Shown: one piece after another, positions 11,559 to 25,530 of the stretch
How positions within the stretch are numbered: position 1 is the stretch's first letter
Layout: every line of letters begins with the position of its first letter
Source of the DNA: Lota lota
Taxonomy: Eukaryota > Chordata > Actinopteri > Gadiformes > Lotidae
Length of the DNA stretch: 64,000 bases
Assembly (NCBI GenBank): GCA_026745465.1
Contig: JACYXH010000343.1
Span: 1,561,001 to 1,625,000 of the forward strand
Direction of reading: 5' to 3'
Notes under the pieces: generated by a model
The model's input: only the letters and a program-made list of their open reading frames with translations
What the model was told of the DNA's origin: nothing
Databases searched by the model: none
Program-made: the position numbers and the translations under genes

Positions 11559-12832
11559 TGACAGATGTGGCTTCCATGCAAAAGGGAAAGTGTTTATTTG
11601 CTGTTGTTCGCTAGACGAGTCGATAGTTGGGAGCAGGAGAATAATACACTCTTCTTCTGGTCGATGGAAACATGAATTGATGTATTATTTGTACCGTTCA
11701 CCTCCTTCAAGGCAGAGTAGCAGAAAGATAAATTAAAACATTTAAAACTAGATGCACTATTGACTTTAAGTCAAGCGAGGACAAGAGTGCTAGACCTATT
11801 CCCAAAAATAACATTTTGAGTGTTAAGCCTATTAACTCTCTTTTACCTCCTAGATTAAACTCCATCCCAAAAAGTACTTTTGGGTACTCATTTAAATCTA
11901 TCATTGTCCATGTTAATGGAGTTTGCGTTTGCTTTACATGACGGCTTTGAATTACTTTCTTTATAGTTTCTCTTTAACACATTCTTTACAAAGAAATTAA
12001 TTAATAACAAAAAGCCAAACTTTCCTCTGAGTCTGCAGAGAAAAAGAACAAAGTTCAATTCAAATTTGGAATAGGCTGGTGGATAGATGTATTCCGTTAT
12101 ACATCCTATCACAAGTTGAAAACATGAACAGTCTACCCCAACAATGACTTGGCCATGCATGTCTTTATACAACGTTTCTCGAACAAGATTCTGGGAACCT
12201 GTTCCAATAAAATAGATTCCCAGTGCTCCCCCTCAGGAGAAATGCTTGAGTCAAGACATGAAATTAAGTTCAAAGCATCGATCACCTCCATTGTCAATAT
12301 TGCCATTGTAAGAAAGAATTATGAAAATTTCAATTGAAATTAAATGTGTAAACGTATGGATCGAAAAAAATAATAATCTCAAATCGATAAACATCAAATT
12401 AGGAGGTTAGGTTAACATATGCAAGGTTTCCTTCTCCAAGTTATGTTTGTGGATATATGCATAACCACAATGTGCAAAAAATTGCGCCAAGCATACTTAA
12501 AATATAAACGGTAGAGACCATTTCTCCTCTATGCTGTTTTTGTGCTACTTATAATAATTGCCCTATATATGGTCGGTATATTTTTACTCCTCGCCGCAAA
12601 GGTACGAGGTATATGGAATTGTTTTACTTTGCTAGTAATTTGATCCATTCTACTTTACTTCATAATCTTGCTAACCTGGGATCTCTTTGGAGTTTCTAAT
12701 CAGCCTGTAGGGGAATCAAATCTAAAGTAATAAAGTAACCAGACATTCATGCCATATGACACATGTCAAAGACTCCCATTTATGTCAGTTTCTTGGTTGT
12801 TTTAAGTTCCTTCGAGTTTCACCCAACTGTTT

Positions 12833-12937
<105 letters not shown>

Positions 12938-13146
12938 CACTGCATATTCACAATATCCAGTTAGAAGTGTCAGTGTCAAGGGATGACAAAGAAAAGAGCC
13001 TGAATGCTTTGCTTTCAACCTCTCTTTTTAATCAAATGCACATTTCATGTCCTGTGCAATAAATGTCTTCCCCAAGATGGTGCGTACGAAACATACGACA
13101 TTTCACAAAGCAATAATGCAGGGAAATGGATGACTCCCTCAATGAA

Positions 13147-13291
<145 letters not shown>

Positions 13292-13489
13292 AAACTGAAG
13301 GTTCTGGAGGGAAAAAAAAGATGTCAGCCAGTAAAATTCCATTCGCCTACACGTTGGAACCACCGCCTTAAAAAAAAAATGAACCTTTTCAATCTATATG
13401 TTAATGACATGAATTAAAATTTAATAACAAGAGATATTGAAAAGCAGAGACTTGAATTACACCAAAAAAAAAATCCTCAAAGATCAGGG

Positions 13490-14080
13490 CCCCTAAAATT
13501 AGAAATTCAGGGCAGCTTCCTCCGTCTGCAGCTAAGCCCTTGTAGGCTGGCCGATTAAATTTTTGATGAAAATCAAAATTACACTGCAGAGCTGAGGCAG
13601 CCGTGGCATACCAGGCTGCTATTGTGATTTATGGATTCATTAAACCCCTGGGAGTTTCACCACCACCCCCTCCCCTTTTCACTCAGAGAAATAAGATTTG
13701 CTTTGCTGAAAAATTTGTATTTTCTGAAACACCAGCGAGGCGGTTCTGCGCAGCCTTTGAAAGAAAAAGGAAAACAAGAAATGCTGTCTGCTTCTCTGTA
13801 CATAACTACCGCCAGTAAACAGCCCTAATTTTTTTATAGCTGCAGCAATTGAATGTCCTTATGCATTATTCATGAGAGCAATAAGGTTGATTTTTAAAAG
13901 GGAACTGTAGGCACAATATGTGCAGAATGCACAGAATCCAGTTTTTTATGCATCAACCTCAAAGCCTGAAAAGCCTTTCCCCTGGAGCATAATTTAAGTG
14001 ATGCCATTTTCTAACACGCCTTGGAGAATACTAAAAAGTGTAAGCCCTAACAACAGTTTATGGTTGTGTTGAAATTCGTT
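13490..14080. promoter_or_regulatory. candidate conserved non-coding element in the znf618 intron
   Basis: Balanced-complexity sequence, unlike the surrounding repeats. It includes the near-palindrome AATTTTTGATGAAAATCAAAA, a POU/homeodomain-like TATGCATTATTCATG, and AGCAATAAGG. It has the look of vertebrate developmental CNEs. Without alignment this is only a suggestion. Confidence 0.25.
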
Positions 14081-15549
14081 GCTTCTTTTACAACTAATTA
14101 CACACACACACACAAACTGATCTGGAATAGTACTTAGCAGTGAGACAGACTTAGCTTAACGTTAGCCTATGTCTTACATTGACAGCGACAGAATACATTT
14201 TCTACAAAGGAAACAAAGGCCTACAAGTCAACTTAAAAAACGCCGGATACCATCCCACTATGTTAATCAACGTTTTAGAAGAGATGGCTCCACCCTTTAA
14301 TTGTTGCTGATATCATTGCGGTTTCTTAAATAACCAGCAGGCATGAAGATGCCTGAACCTAGCCTCTTATTTTCCAGCTCCTTTTTTGAATTTCCCTTAA
14401 ACGACTGCAGTGGCTATATGACCTGGCTCTATTAGGAATTTCACAATAACAACGACACTGTGATTAAATAAGAGAAAGGCAAAGAGGGATTGCTTTGTTT
14501 GCTATGGTATGGCCATAGCTTGTGATTTACAAATTGTCTAAAACAACGGACAACGGGGTATGAGACAGTCTGACTAACACGCTACCTAAATCCTGAATTA
14601 TGAAGATGTAGTCTGAACGTAGCACATCAGAGATTTGCTTTGGCCATAACTTATGATCTTCTAAACAACTAAATATGTGTTGCCTTATTCAATATAACCT
14701 ATACATTCTGCTTGAAGCAGGCTTTATAGTCACGATGATGTGCAGTTTGTGCTGCAGCCAGTCCACGCACAGCCATGGAATGTGTAGTCGCCGTTTCACA
14801 GTGACATTGGTCAGCACTACGGAGGAGCTTCGACATTCACGAAGTACGCGACAAACCGCCTGAGCCTGAGCGAGGGCTGGTGACGTCATTTCTGGTTTGG
14901 CTCGCACAGTTCACAGCGGCTTGAGCTTAGGGCTGACTGTCGCGTGGCTCAGCATCACTATTAAATGAGGGGAAAAGGGACTTTGCACCTCATGCATCAC
15001 GCCTGGACCTTGGGAAACTGAAGTTGTATGGGAGTCAGCAGAGCTCAATTACAAAGCTTTCATTTCGTAAAATATGAAAACATAGAATCGCCTAGACACC
15101 GGCGTCAAAGTTACTCCTGCTGCTTGTGGCTCCCTCTTTGAGCCGTACTTTACTCCAGGTTTCTGGCTTCACACATCTTGTACCCATGACCTTTATTAAA
15201 GAAATGACATATTTCTTGATGTGGAAATTTCAATTTAAATGAGACAAACCATGCCGGGAACGTTACATGGAGATTCAGATCAAAATCTAAAGCTATTTTT
15301 ATTTAGCTCCATTGAGTCAAACTTTTTCTATTACTAAAGGTGCAGACATGATACACGAAGTGACTTAGCCTCTCTATCAGCGTGCTGTTCTGTTATTGCA
15401 AGCCCACTAACAGAGCCATTTACAGGCCATATAAAGTCACTGCAATCATCGCCTTTTAAAGGAAAATTTGTATTAAGGAGCCAGGTTCAGCATTGTCATT
15501 AAGATTAACATTCCCCTCATGCAAGTTCAGTCCACTTTATTACGATAGT

Positions 15550-15700
15550 CCTGTTTAGCTCAATTGGTAGAGCATGGCTATAACACTGACAGGTTGGAGG
15601 CTTGATTCCCATTGTGACCTCTTTTGGATAAGTGGCCATGGAAATTCTTCTTCTTTAATTTGCATAAAAACGACCTCCATTCTTAATCGGCCTGTATTTT
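15550..15700 (+). mobile_element. tRNA-derived SINE head
   Basis: TTTAGCTCAATTGGTAGAGC is a good A-box-type head and GGCTTGATTCCC a degenerate B box. The cloverleaf cannot be completed, so it is not a functional tRNA gene. Confidence 0.5.
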
Positions 15701-16851
15701 ACTATGGTCTATAATGTAAGGCAGAATTCAAATTAGGAATAGAACAAACGAAACATGAAAATGTCAAGGGTCATTTATATTCTCCACATTCTTAAAAGGA
15801 GAGCAGTAAATGCCTGCAGCAAAGTTAAGTGACCATTTCTTAACAATGCAACAAAAACCAAAATCAATCAATTCTAACATCACTATACATGTCTTACTTG
15901 CACTCCAGCCCTCTCACACTGACCTACTATCGTAAATTACCTCCTACATCATTTAGGGGTTGCAATTCCTTCTTATATGTTTATTGTGCAGGTTTGATTA
16001 TAAACTCAACCAACAGGAATGATACATGGAACATGCATCAAATAGTTGTAGACCTATAAGCGTTTAAATTGTGTCTCTATTAATAGGAATATCTTTATTA
16101 GATGTAATCATCTAATCAAGATGTTTCAACCTGCACGGTGATTGTTTTCATTAATGATCAATAAATGCAAAAGATGGAGGTCAACGCATGATAGAATGCC
16201 TAACAGCAGCTTCTAAAAGAGATTGTGCTTTACAATTGACTAAGCATTGCCATTGAAAACAAACTAAGCTAATTACAATTTCTTAATTTTTAAAAATGAC
16301 AACCTAAAGGTGGCGCTAGAATCCAACTGAACTCAACTGCTAAATATATTTTCTTTTAATTTAAAAAAAAAGCATTTGTATATGGTAGGTACTGTAACGT
16401 TACGCGCTAACCGCTGTCAGTCTATGACAACTATCATGTAACATCAAATATAGAAATTGTTAATAATTAGTTTAGAAAAAGGAACGTTTGATCAAATTTT
16501 CAGGAATTTCACCAAACATGGCTGCAGGAGGTTTCGTGAGATTGTTCCACCCCTTCGCGTCCTTCATGTTCCCAAAACGCAAGCACAACACGGCAGGCGG
16601 CCTGCAAATGCACCCCAATTGATGGAGCCTTTCTGTCAACTTTATTTCCAAAAAGCGGTCACAAATCAACAGATTGAGAGGATTTGGGGATGTCTAAACC
16701 AGGAGCCTTTCGCGCTACATTTTCATCATCCTCCTCCTCAGCGCAAACCCGACTGCACAATACTCAGATCCTCTGAGTACTCACAATACTCACAATACTC
16801 AGACAACACGACCTAAAAACAAGACAAAGATGCCTTCAATCCAAGACTTAC

Positions 16852-16920
16852 CTCCAGAAACGATGAAGATGAAGCGAGGCGGCTCGGCTTCTTCCCCTTT
16901 CGACCTGCGGTGACTGCTGG
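16852..16920 (-). CDS. candidate upstream znf618 exon
   Basis: A 69-nt interval between a good acceptor (TTTGTGTGCAG) and a strong donor (GAG|GTAAGT) on the minus strand. Read in phase 0 it gives TAGRKGKKPSRLASSSS, which loosely resembles the Lys/Arg/Ser-rich N-terminus of ZNF618. Read after the candidate first exon at 17125-17149 it gives SSHRRSKGEEAEPP. Neither phase joins directly to the 9.5-kb exon, so at least one further exon would be needed between them. Assignment to znf618 is inference from position, strand and composition. Confidence 0.35.
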
Positions 16921-17124
16921 CTGCACACAAATGCCTCTTCCAAATTTGAAATTAGTTGGTAGAAAATTCAAAATGTTCAAATTCCAAACAACTTAATTTC
17001 CGTCAACACTAGCGCCGTTACATTTTCTACAAAAGGTCGTGGCGTATGTGCATGTGCCTCCGCGAGGTTTCCGTAGTCCGGGCAAGCCTCATTCCTGGAC
17101 TGCCACGGCTCTCTCGCAGCAGAC

Positions 17125-17149
17125 CTGAGTGGGGATTTTCGTCCGCCAT
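17125..17149 (-). CDS. candidate first coding exon of znf618 (ATGGCGGAC start)
   Basis: A minus-strand ATG in good context (TACATGGCGG) opens a short frame MADENPHS ending at a possible donor CAG|GTCTGC, in a locally GC-rich patch (about 17.04-17.19 kb). It would splice in phase with the candidate exon at 16852-16920. It could be the start of znf618 or of an alternative transcript, but no similarity was recognised. Confidence 0.25.
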
Positions 17150-18959
17150 GTACAAGGGCAGATTCCCAAATTGCAGCGCCGGGCGGCTATGTTAGACAAC
17201 GTGAAAAAAAGATATAAATATATATTCAGAGAACAGGGGGAACAAATGGATGGACAACAATAACGTTACACTGGGACAAGGAAGACCGCTACTACGCAAG
17301 TAGTAAGAGGTTTAAATGAGCATATTTACCCAAAACAACACACTACTACAGTAGAATAGATCAGTCAGAGATTATTATACAGTATTTGTATTCAATACGT
17401 TTTGCAAAATAAAATGGCTCATCGTTACATGAACATCAACCTGTACTTTCCCTATCTCCTCGCTGAAATATACCATATAACAGATTACTTCTGACAGTAT
17501 TATATGTATTTTGATAATATTTACGTAATCATAGCATTTACTCAAATCATGTAGTAACATCATATGCATATACTTACTAGTGAAGAGAATTCATTGACTT
17601 TATTTGACTTTTAAGCGTAACCAAGGGATTTCTTTGACTGGCCATCACGTTTTTGAAATGAAAATACAAAAAAAAGTACATTCAAATTGTTCCTTTTGAT
17701 TTGTTTTGATTTTGATTTAGTGGTTTTTGTGTAGTTTCTTCACACTCATAGTTTTTACCTGTTGTATGCGTATTATCAGACTTCTTAAATATAAATAATT
17801 TACCCACTTATGAATATGGAAGTACGGGTAGGGTGAAAATTAACAAATTCAGTGTTATTGAGGCTACACATTTTTCGAGAGGGGAAAATAAAGTTATTTT
17901 GCTGCCTAGTGTTTCTTAGTTGGCCTGATTGGGTAACTTTAAGAGGCAAGTGTGTATATGGATGTCTGCTAAATACGTTTTAGGCCTAGGCTACATCATT
18001 AGCACTAAAGGTTTGAAAATAAACGTTAATATGACGTTTGGATCAGCAGGCTCTCTACTTTGGAGATACATTTTGGACACCGACGTCCCAAAAGCCAGTG
18101 ACTATCTTAGTATTTTGAGTTATGTCATGATTTACCAGATGGTGAAGTTGTTAGGCCTACATTGTGCTGACCCAATGCGTTGCTTTACCGGTTTTGCGCC
18201 CTCACTTCCGTTTGCGTGTGTATTTGTGGTTGCAGCCAGCCAGTGGTCCATCGAGTCTTCTGACTCATGTCAAGCAGAGCTATTTAAATGGCTCTGGTGT
18301 CAAGAGCAATCCGCCCAATCACAGCAAGTGCCACCCTATTGCCCTATTGGCCGGCCCAAATGGTTTGGGTCTTCCTCCAGGTTATCTTGACTTGTACAAC
18401 GGAGAGACTGCAAATCAAGGCTCACATGCTGGCATGGTCCTTTTTGTATTCTCACGTGGATACTAAGAGCTAGTAACTAAAGGTCATTGTATTACCTCTA
18501 TGAGGGTGGCATAGTAACCAACTGGTTGAGTTGTGGTGTATGGTTATGCATTGCTTGCTAAACGACACCCTGACTCACTCTTTATCTGGAGCCTACAACC
18601 ACCAAGAGGGAAGTGAATCAAGTCAAATATCATCATTGATCATAGTTTCAGTAATGTAGCATATATCATCACATATTATTTGCATTTCGTTTTTGAATTT
18701 CAATTCAAATTCATATTTTGTAGGCTATAGTGATATATTTTCTGTATTTTGTTATTATCGTCATCTATATTCTGGAGTGACAACCTCACCTTTTCCATTT
18801 TAAGTACACCTAACATCAATCATCCCAAAAAAACAATAATAATAATAATAAATCGACCCTCATATAAAAAAAGATACAAAGTTTGCAAAGTAATATATAC
18901 TAAGCAGTATGAGAAGATTCAAAAAGAACATAATTGGATACAGACTGGAATAGTGTTCA

Positions 18960-19135
18960 GGCCTGGTGTACAGAGACACATGTGAGCTATGTATCTTAAT
19001 ACATTATTACAGTACGGATTGTTCAGGGCTGGTCTAGCACAGGTCAAAGGGGGCGGGGCCAGGTGTACAGAGACACCTGTACGGACACATGTATCTTAAT
19101 ACATTATTACATTATGTGTTGTGAATTGTTTTGCC
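18960..19135. repeat. imperfect tandem duplication of about 115 bp
   Basis: GGTGTACAGAGACAC and ATGTATCTTAATACATTATT occur twice, at about 18965-19010 and 19071-19110. Confidence 0.6.
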
Positions 19136-19841
19136 TCCAGGCATGCAGAGTAATTGATACTGCCTCTAGATAATATGAGAAAGCAATCACTATGTCAGCC
19201 CAAGCCTGACTTTGCCAGACCAATTAGCAAATTCCCATCTTGGGTGTTTATGAGAATGCTGCCACACCCCTCCCTACAGGGTGCCTCTCTCTACAGGGTG
19301 CACCCTTTTTCCTTCACTAGGGCCTACTTCCTCATTTGAATCTTTAGCCATATGGAAACCTGAAACAAGGAGAAGAAAATATATGTTTGACTTGATTCAA
19401 TTTCAGGTAACAAAAAACCTAGAGCATCCCCGAGGATTGCACTTGAAAGTGTAGGAAACTTATTTCCAAAGTGGACCTGGATGTTCAAACACAGACATGC
19501 ACCTAAAATCCCAGATTCATCAAGCTATATGTGGCTGTGTATCCTTAAGAATGAGCAAGTCCCTTACCATCTTCATCTAGCCATCGTTTGGGATGAGAAC
19601 TATCAGAAGTATAGTATAGGATAGATGTCTAATTCTACTGTGAAATAACAAATCTAGCTAGACATATGTATTCCTACCACATACCAAAGAATATTAGGAA
19701 TCGTAGTGGTATGTGTAGAATACCACTACAAGAACCCTGTAGAATTGTAACAGGGTGCTTGGAGACAGCCATCATCTAGCTTATGTAGGGAAAACCTTTT
19801 GGTAGAGTAGCATCCCCTGAACAAAGCCTTAGTCTTCAACT

Positions 19842-20206
19842 TCATGTTGGTGGGGTGGTAGTCAAAGTCCCAGTGGGATTGTTATCAGAGCAGCTACTGT
19901 ATAGGGCCCTTCTTTGGGCCTTGCATACAGCGATAGCAAGCCATATGAGAGTTACGGCCGACACTGCGAAGAAGAAGCTGGTCAGGAGCCAGACTTTACC
20001 CCATAGGTGGAGTTGGCCTCTCATGGTGCACCACTTATCTGCAGTGTCATCCCGGAGGATCCAAGGGTCTGAATGTTGTTGAATGTCAGCTTGGGATGGG
20101 CCTGGTCCTGCGTTCTTATGCTCTACCTCCTGAGGTCGTTGATGGACACCACAACAGTCTCCTGGTTTAGGGCTGGTGAGGTGGCTCCGCCCTAAACCCT
20201 AACCCT
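19842..20206 (-). CDS. unrecognised membrane-type ORF (uncertain)
   Basis: An open frame runs from an in-frame TAG at a telomere-like CCCTAACC stretch to TGA. The first ATG is at 20024, giving 60 aa. It contains VWLLTSFFFAVSAVTLIWLA (a convincing single transmembrane helix), preceded by KWCTMRGQLHLWGK and followed by CKAQRRALYSSC. An overlapping frame upstream reads ETVVVSINDLRR before a stop, as if the two pieces belonged to one broken coding unit. I do not recognise the family. It could be an exon of an unknown gene, a pseudogene, or chance. Confidence 0.25.
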
Positions 20207-21691
20207 AACCCTATAGGAGAAACACACGGTAGCACAGAATGTGTGATGTCATTCAGACGCATGACTTCCTTGACTCCCTGCTGTGTTGGCCTGTTTTGGA
20301 AGAAGGTTTCAGTGGTCCAGTGTAACGGACCTCCAGGCAGAAAGACCCAGAAGGATAAGTCCTGTTGTCACGTCAACACCAGGGGGTAAAACTTGTAGCC
20401 ATGACAACCCGGTTCCTGCCATTAATTTGTGAAATTGGACAGTACTGAAAGTAATTGGTTTTGTTTTCAATGTCAGCTTAGCACGTTCCACCAGGCCTGG
20501 GTAGTGGTAACTACAGCGGTGTTCTTAAATCAAGTTTCACGTCCTAAGCCATCCAGTTTGGCTTGATACTCAGACACTATACCTTTACAGAATGTCTGCG
20601 GTCATCTGAGGTGAGGACAGCAGGAACCAACTTTTCCTAACTTTACCAAAATGAATTCTCTTAACAGGGACGTGCCGTTTTCCACTGCTTGGAAAAGCCT
20701 CTACCCATTTGGAAATAGGTTTTTATAATGCACACACTGATTTTAACATCTTACTCTCCTCACCTCTCTGTCCTGTCCCTCTTGCTGCCTCTTCATTTGT
20801 ATGTGTGTTTAACGTGTATGTGTTGAATTTGTATGTGACTGTTTATTGATACTTTGTTTGGTTTTCACTTGTCTATGACTACTCAGAAAAGTTATATATA
20901 TAGTTATTATTAGTATTATTATTGTTGTTATTATTATAAGGCATTAATTAACTAGCCTTTAATCACATGTGTATAAGGTGCGTCTGGCCTTGGGTGAGCA
21001 GGACGAGGCAACTCCAAGCCAGTGATGTAACAAAGCATTTTTAGGACAGTAATCAAATGAAAATGCAATGTTAAAAATGATAATGCAATAGCACTAATGC
21101 TTTTTATTTTTCATAATATGAACGCATTATTTGAGTCATAAAGAAAATGAAAATGCAATCATCCAATTTTCATTTTCCAAAAATGCCCCGCTATAAAGTG
21201 GACAATATTCAAATGCAAATGAAAATCAATTTGCATTTTCCAAACATGTCTGCTTTAAGTGGTTTGAGTGGTTCCCTCCCAGGGGCATCAGCTGTTTTTG
21301 GAGATAGGTTTTGATGAAAGTCTGACCAGTCAAAATGAGACCAGTCAGTCGATGATGCCACAATGCAACCTGTTCTCCTCTGCCAGTCCGGTTCCCTTGA
21401 AGCGGGCCATAATCCAAGCCATAATCCCTCGGTTGTGCAGAAACACAAAATATGATTTGCTGTGATAGGTTACGACTCACCCTTCAAATCACAACTGATC
21501 TTTACTAACTCTCCCTTGAGTGAAGTCGCCACAGCTGTCTATATATTCACACATGATCTGATCTTAGTCTATTCTACTCTACTGTGAGTTGTTACATACT
21601 TATTCCGTGTGTATTCGGTACTCTGTGTATTCAGAATATCACATGATCTTCAACAACTCACATCTTCTGTTATGAGTCTATGTCTAATCTG

Positions 21692-22116
21692 CCTATGAGG
21701 CCTGCCTCTAAATGTAAGCCTATGAGGCCTGCCTCTAAATGTAAGCCTATGAGGCCTGTCTCTAAATGTAAGCCTATGAGGCCTGCCTCTAAATGTAAGC
21801 CTATGAGGCCTGCCTCTAAATGTAAGCCTATGAGGCCTGCCTCTAAGTAAGCCTATGAGGCCTGTCTCTAAATGTAAGCCTATGAGGCCTGTCTCTAAAT
21901 GTAAGCCTATGAGGCCTGCCTCTAAGTAAGCCTATGAGGCCTGTCTCTAAATGTAAGCCTATGAGGCCTGTCTCTAAATGTAAGCCTATGAGGCCTGTCT
22001 CTAAATGTAAGCCTATGAGGCCTGCCTCTAAATGTAAGCCTATGAGGCCTGCCTCTAAATGTAAGCCTATGAGGCCTGCCTCTAAATGTAAGCCTATGAG
22101 GCCTGCCTCTAAATGT
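21692..22116. repeat. minisatellite, 27-bp unit, about 16 copies
   Basis: The unit begins CCTATGAGGCCTGCCTCTAA and ends ATGTAAG, with C/T variation (GCCTC vs GTCTC) and a few units shortened by 4 bp. One frame stays open as an RP(V/A)SKCKPM peptide repeat because 27 is a multiple of three; this is not evidence of coding. Confidence 0.95.
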
Positions 22117-22439
22117 CTTAAGAAACACTAGTGGCGGGTGTGTTATCTGGCACTCCCCGTGGGACACTTCCACACTTTGCTGTTGGTAAGAACAGTTTGT
22201 GACTACTGAGTACAGAGTTTTGAATAAAGAAAAAGGCCTATATGTCCACTAAATGGGCAAAGTGAAAATTTGCTAAATCAGTTGATATATAGGTTTCAGA
22301 CAGACATCCCTGTCTAGTGTAGAAACAGGTTTCTATTAGTTGATGTACTTTGTCCACCATTTGTTACATAATTGGCTAACATACTTTGAATGTACACATA
22401 CATAACTTTAAATACATTTTGCACATGAACCCACACAAA

Positions 22440-22491
22440 CAGACACACACACACACACAATCACACACATACACACACACAAATACAAATA

Positions 22492-22526
<35 letters not shown>
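22440..22526. repeat. compound (CA)n microsatellite
   Basis: CA tracts interrupted by short AT and AAATACAAA segments. Confidence 0.9.
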
Positions 22527-22528
<2 letters not shown>

Positions 22529-23510
22529 ACAAAAGACAGTCTCACAGCCAGTTTAAGGTTTCATATAGTAGACTGACGCACACAAAAACAGAGCAAATTA
22601 GTTTGGTTTATTCATAATGTTTTTGTAGGACAATACATACATGGAAATAGTAGAACTATATTAACAAACTTTATGCTTGGTTTGTTTATGTGCTGTATTT
22701 AGATAATTCAATTAATATACAAACAAGATTAAATAAATATTGCATTTATAGCTATACGCTATATTACCACTAGATGGCAGAGTAAAACCAATTATTGAGT
22801 AACTCCTCTCGCTTTCTCTCTTTCTCCCTCTTTCGCGCTCTCTCTCTATTCTCGTTTGTGCATCTACGTGAAAATGTACATACAGTAAAATGTAAATACA
22901 AATTGGGCCAATATGCAAATAATTAAAAGGTAGGAAGATGAGGAATTGTTTAACATGTAAGCTTTTGTTTGTCTGGACTAGTAAGCGTGGATAACAGTCT
23001 ATTGAATAGTAGCCAACAGGTAAGACGAGATAGGCCTAATACTCTGCACCACTTGCCTACACGGAATATGAAGTCATCTTGGCAGTGTATCATTAGATTA
23101 GCTCGGACAATGTAAGCGAATACAATAGCAATCACAACGCTCACAGTTATTATTACCATTTCAACCACAAGGGACATTTTTAGGGATGACGCCGTATTGT
23201 ATGTGTGTGTATAGTTTCTCACACACCTCTACGCTGGTGTCTGGGGACATTTTTCCCCAGAGGGAAATGTACATTCTGGTGGCAGTGGGAACAAGAGTTT
23301 AAATGGTCCATGGTGCATTTCCAAGGAATAAGACCGAGTGGGTATCCCCAAAGAACCAGCAACGTCATGAGACAAAACAGGAAAACTAATGATTTGTCTG
23401 TCACTGTAAACATGTTACATGAAGGCCTACATGGAAATATACTATAAGCTACTAAAATATATACTACTACAAAAAGCATCTACCAAATGAGTAAAATAGA
23501 AGATGTTCAT

Positions 23511-23512
<2 letters not shown>

Positions 23513-23599
<87 letters not shown>

Positions 23600-23600
23600 C
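23513..23600. repeat. (TG)n microsatellite
   Basis: About 40 TG units with one TATG interruption. Confidence 0.97.
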
Positions 23601-25454
23601 TGCGTGTACGTGTGTAGATCTGGACATGACATGGTGTGCCAATACATGAGGTTACCTGAATTGTGTTAAAAATGGTCATGCATACCCTGTGGTCATTTGT
23701 TGTGATTCAGATTATAGTCATTCATGTTCTTATAGTTGTAGTGTCACAAAGAAATAATATAACTGACTTCCCCGCTAAACAATATCATAAACAGTAGCTA
23801 TGATGCAATGTTTATTGCAGATTTCATTTAGAGAGAAGAATAGGGTTTACGTGTTGAAAATGTAACGTCATACACACAAATACACCAAAAGGTATAGACA
23901 ACAAAATGTCTTTAACTAAAGATTTGACAAGGAACTGTACATGGACAAAGTAATTTATATGTGCCAGTTGGATAAATAGTAAAGAGCAATTTTCACCCCT
24001 GATTTTTCTGTTACCTTAAGAATGTTAGTCTGAATCCCTTGCTGCTTGTCAAAGTTGTGTTGGATTTAAATAAAAAAACAATGGAAGAATCACTATTAAG
24101 CATGCGTGTCTAAATTCAGCGCACACGTGTTGTGACGTACTAGAATCCCAATGATGACCTCACACCGGGAACAATTAACATATGGACAATGTTAAACTTA
24201 AAATAAAATTATTTGAATTGTGTATCTCTTTAATTCTGTGTACTTCTGCTGTGACATCCACATTTTGTGTGATCAATAAAATACATCTTACATGATCATA
24301 TCTCACCGTACATCTGACTTCTAATGAAGTAGCAAGTTAAACATGCCTTGGTGGTTACCTCAACCTCCAGCCAATCAAAAGGCTTCTTGGGATTCTTCAC
24401 CTGTATGCCATGATGTCATAGTGTGACATCATCACACTCGCACCGCTGGAGAAAAGACTATCATTGTTCTAATCCTACTGTTCAGTTGCAAACACTTGAT
24501 TAGGGGGAAAAGGAGTGTGGGGTGTGAAAGTAGCAATTTAGTTCAGACCCGAATAAACCAACCTGTTCTTTCCGTCCACACAAGGTTTACAATAATTGAC
24601 CGTGTGTCTAAGAATAAAAAGTGGACCATTGTTCCAAAGTCTCCATAATGACCCAAACATACCTTTGTTTATACCGGAGCTGGCCTAGGGCTGGCTACAG
24701 TGGGCTGGCTGTTTTTGGCTGATGCGTTCACATTGGGAATTTGTGAAGTTGTTATGTGTTATTAGGAGTTCAAGTATTATTATAAGTGTTATGTATTGTA
24801 CCTTTAAATCTGGTAATTACCGGTTAGAAATAGAGTTGGTTGAAAGACTCAAAAGACAATAAAAGACAATGAAGTACTACTTCTAGACTTCTTTATACAC
24901 TTCTGTTGTACATTTGCTGGGGACTTTTTGGTAGGCTATAGTACAATTGAGTAAGTAACCATTATTATAGGCTACTATTATATTCATCATAATGAAAATA
25001 AACTCCAAAATAACTTAATATTTCACACAAACGCTTTGGTAGGAAACAAGAGTGAGATGGAACCAAAATGGTGTAATCTGGCGTGACTTTTTCTTCCCAA
25101 ACCTTTCATTGAAGACCACAGATAATACAATGAAACATGAATCAGTACTGAAATAGCTTGAACGAATAATACACAATAAGACATGCGGCCGCACACATTT
25201 ATGGAATGAATGAAGTCAACTGCCGATGTGACGTCAGCCTTCTCACGGTTACGGTAAAGAATGACGCAGTAGTCCCGCCTCCTCACTTCCTGTCTGCTTA
25301 CTCCTATTAACTCACCAAGTGCTGGGAGTTATGTCAACAAATAAATCAAGTTAATACACGTAACATAGCAGATATTCCCTAACACATGACAAGTGTGTAG
25401 GACTATACAGTGTTGTCCTACTGCTTGACCTATAAGGAATATCAAGTACATTTT

Positions 25455-25530
25455 TAAGTTAAGTACATTTTATTTGCATAGCCCTTAATCGGTTTCAGTC
25501 TCAAAGGGCTTCAGAGAAGAAACCTTGAAA
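25455..25530. mobile_element. fragment of a dispersed teleost repeat
   Basis: CATAGCCCTTAATCGG and GTCTCAAAGGGCTTCAGAG match a motif I know as widespread in fish intergenic DNA. Family not determined. Confidence 0.35.

Noticed and set aside
15554-15620. Possible tRNA gene (also 54.90 kb, minus strand)
   Set aside because: A- and B-box-like words are present but no complete cloverleaf or acceptor stem; better explained as SINE heads.
16519-16621. Plus-strand MAAGGFVRLFHPF short frame, 34 codons
   Set aside because: Good ATG context but no recognised family, no clear donor in frame, and it lies within the presumed znf618 5' region.
17929-18390. 153-codon plus-strand open frame
   Set aside because: Begins at a non-ATG codon, no domain or conserved motif, AT-rich composition like its surroundings.
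21922-22173. Repeated RPVSKCKPM-like or RGRPHRLTF-like peptide frames
   Set aside because: The 27-bp minisatellite unit is divisible by three, so frames stay open; no upstream exon, signal or start context.
22950-23222. Hydrophobic minus-strand frame (MSLVVEMVIITVSVVIAIVF)
   Set aside because: One plausible helix but no conserved family, no splice or polyadenylation context; likely chance in AT-rich DNA.
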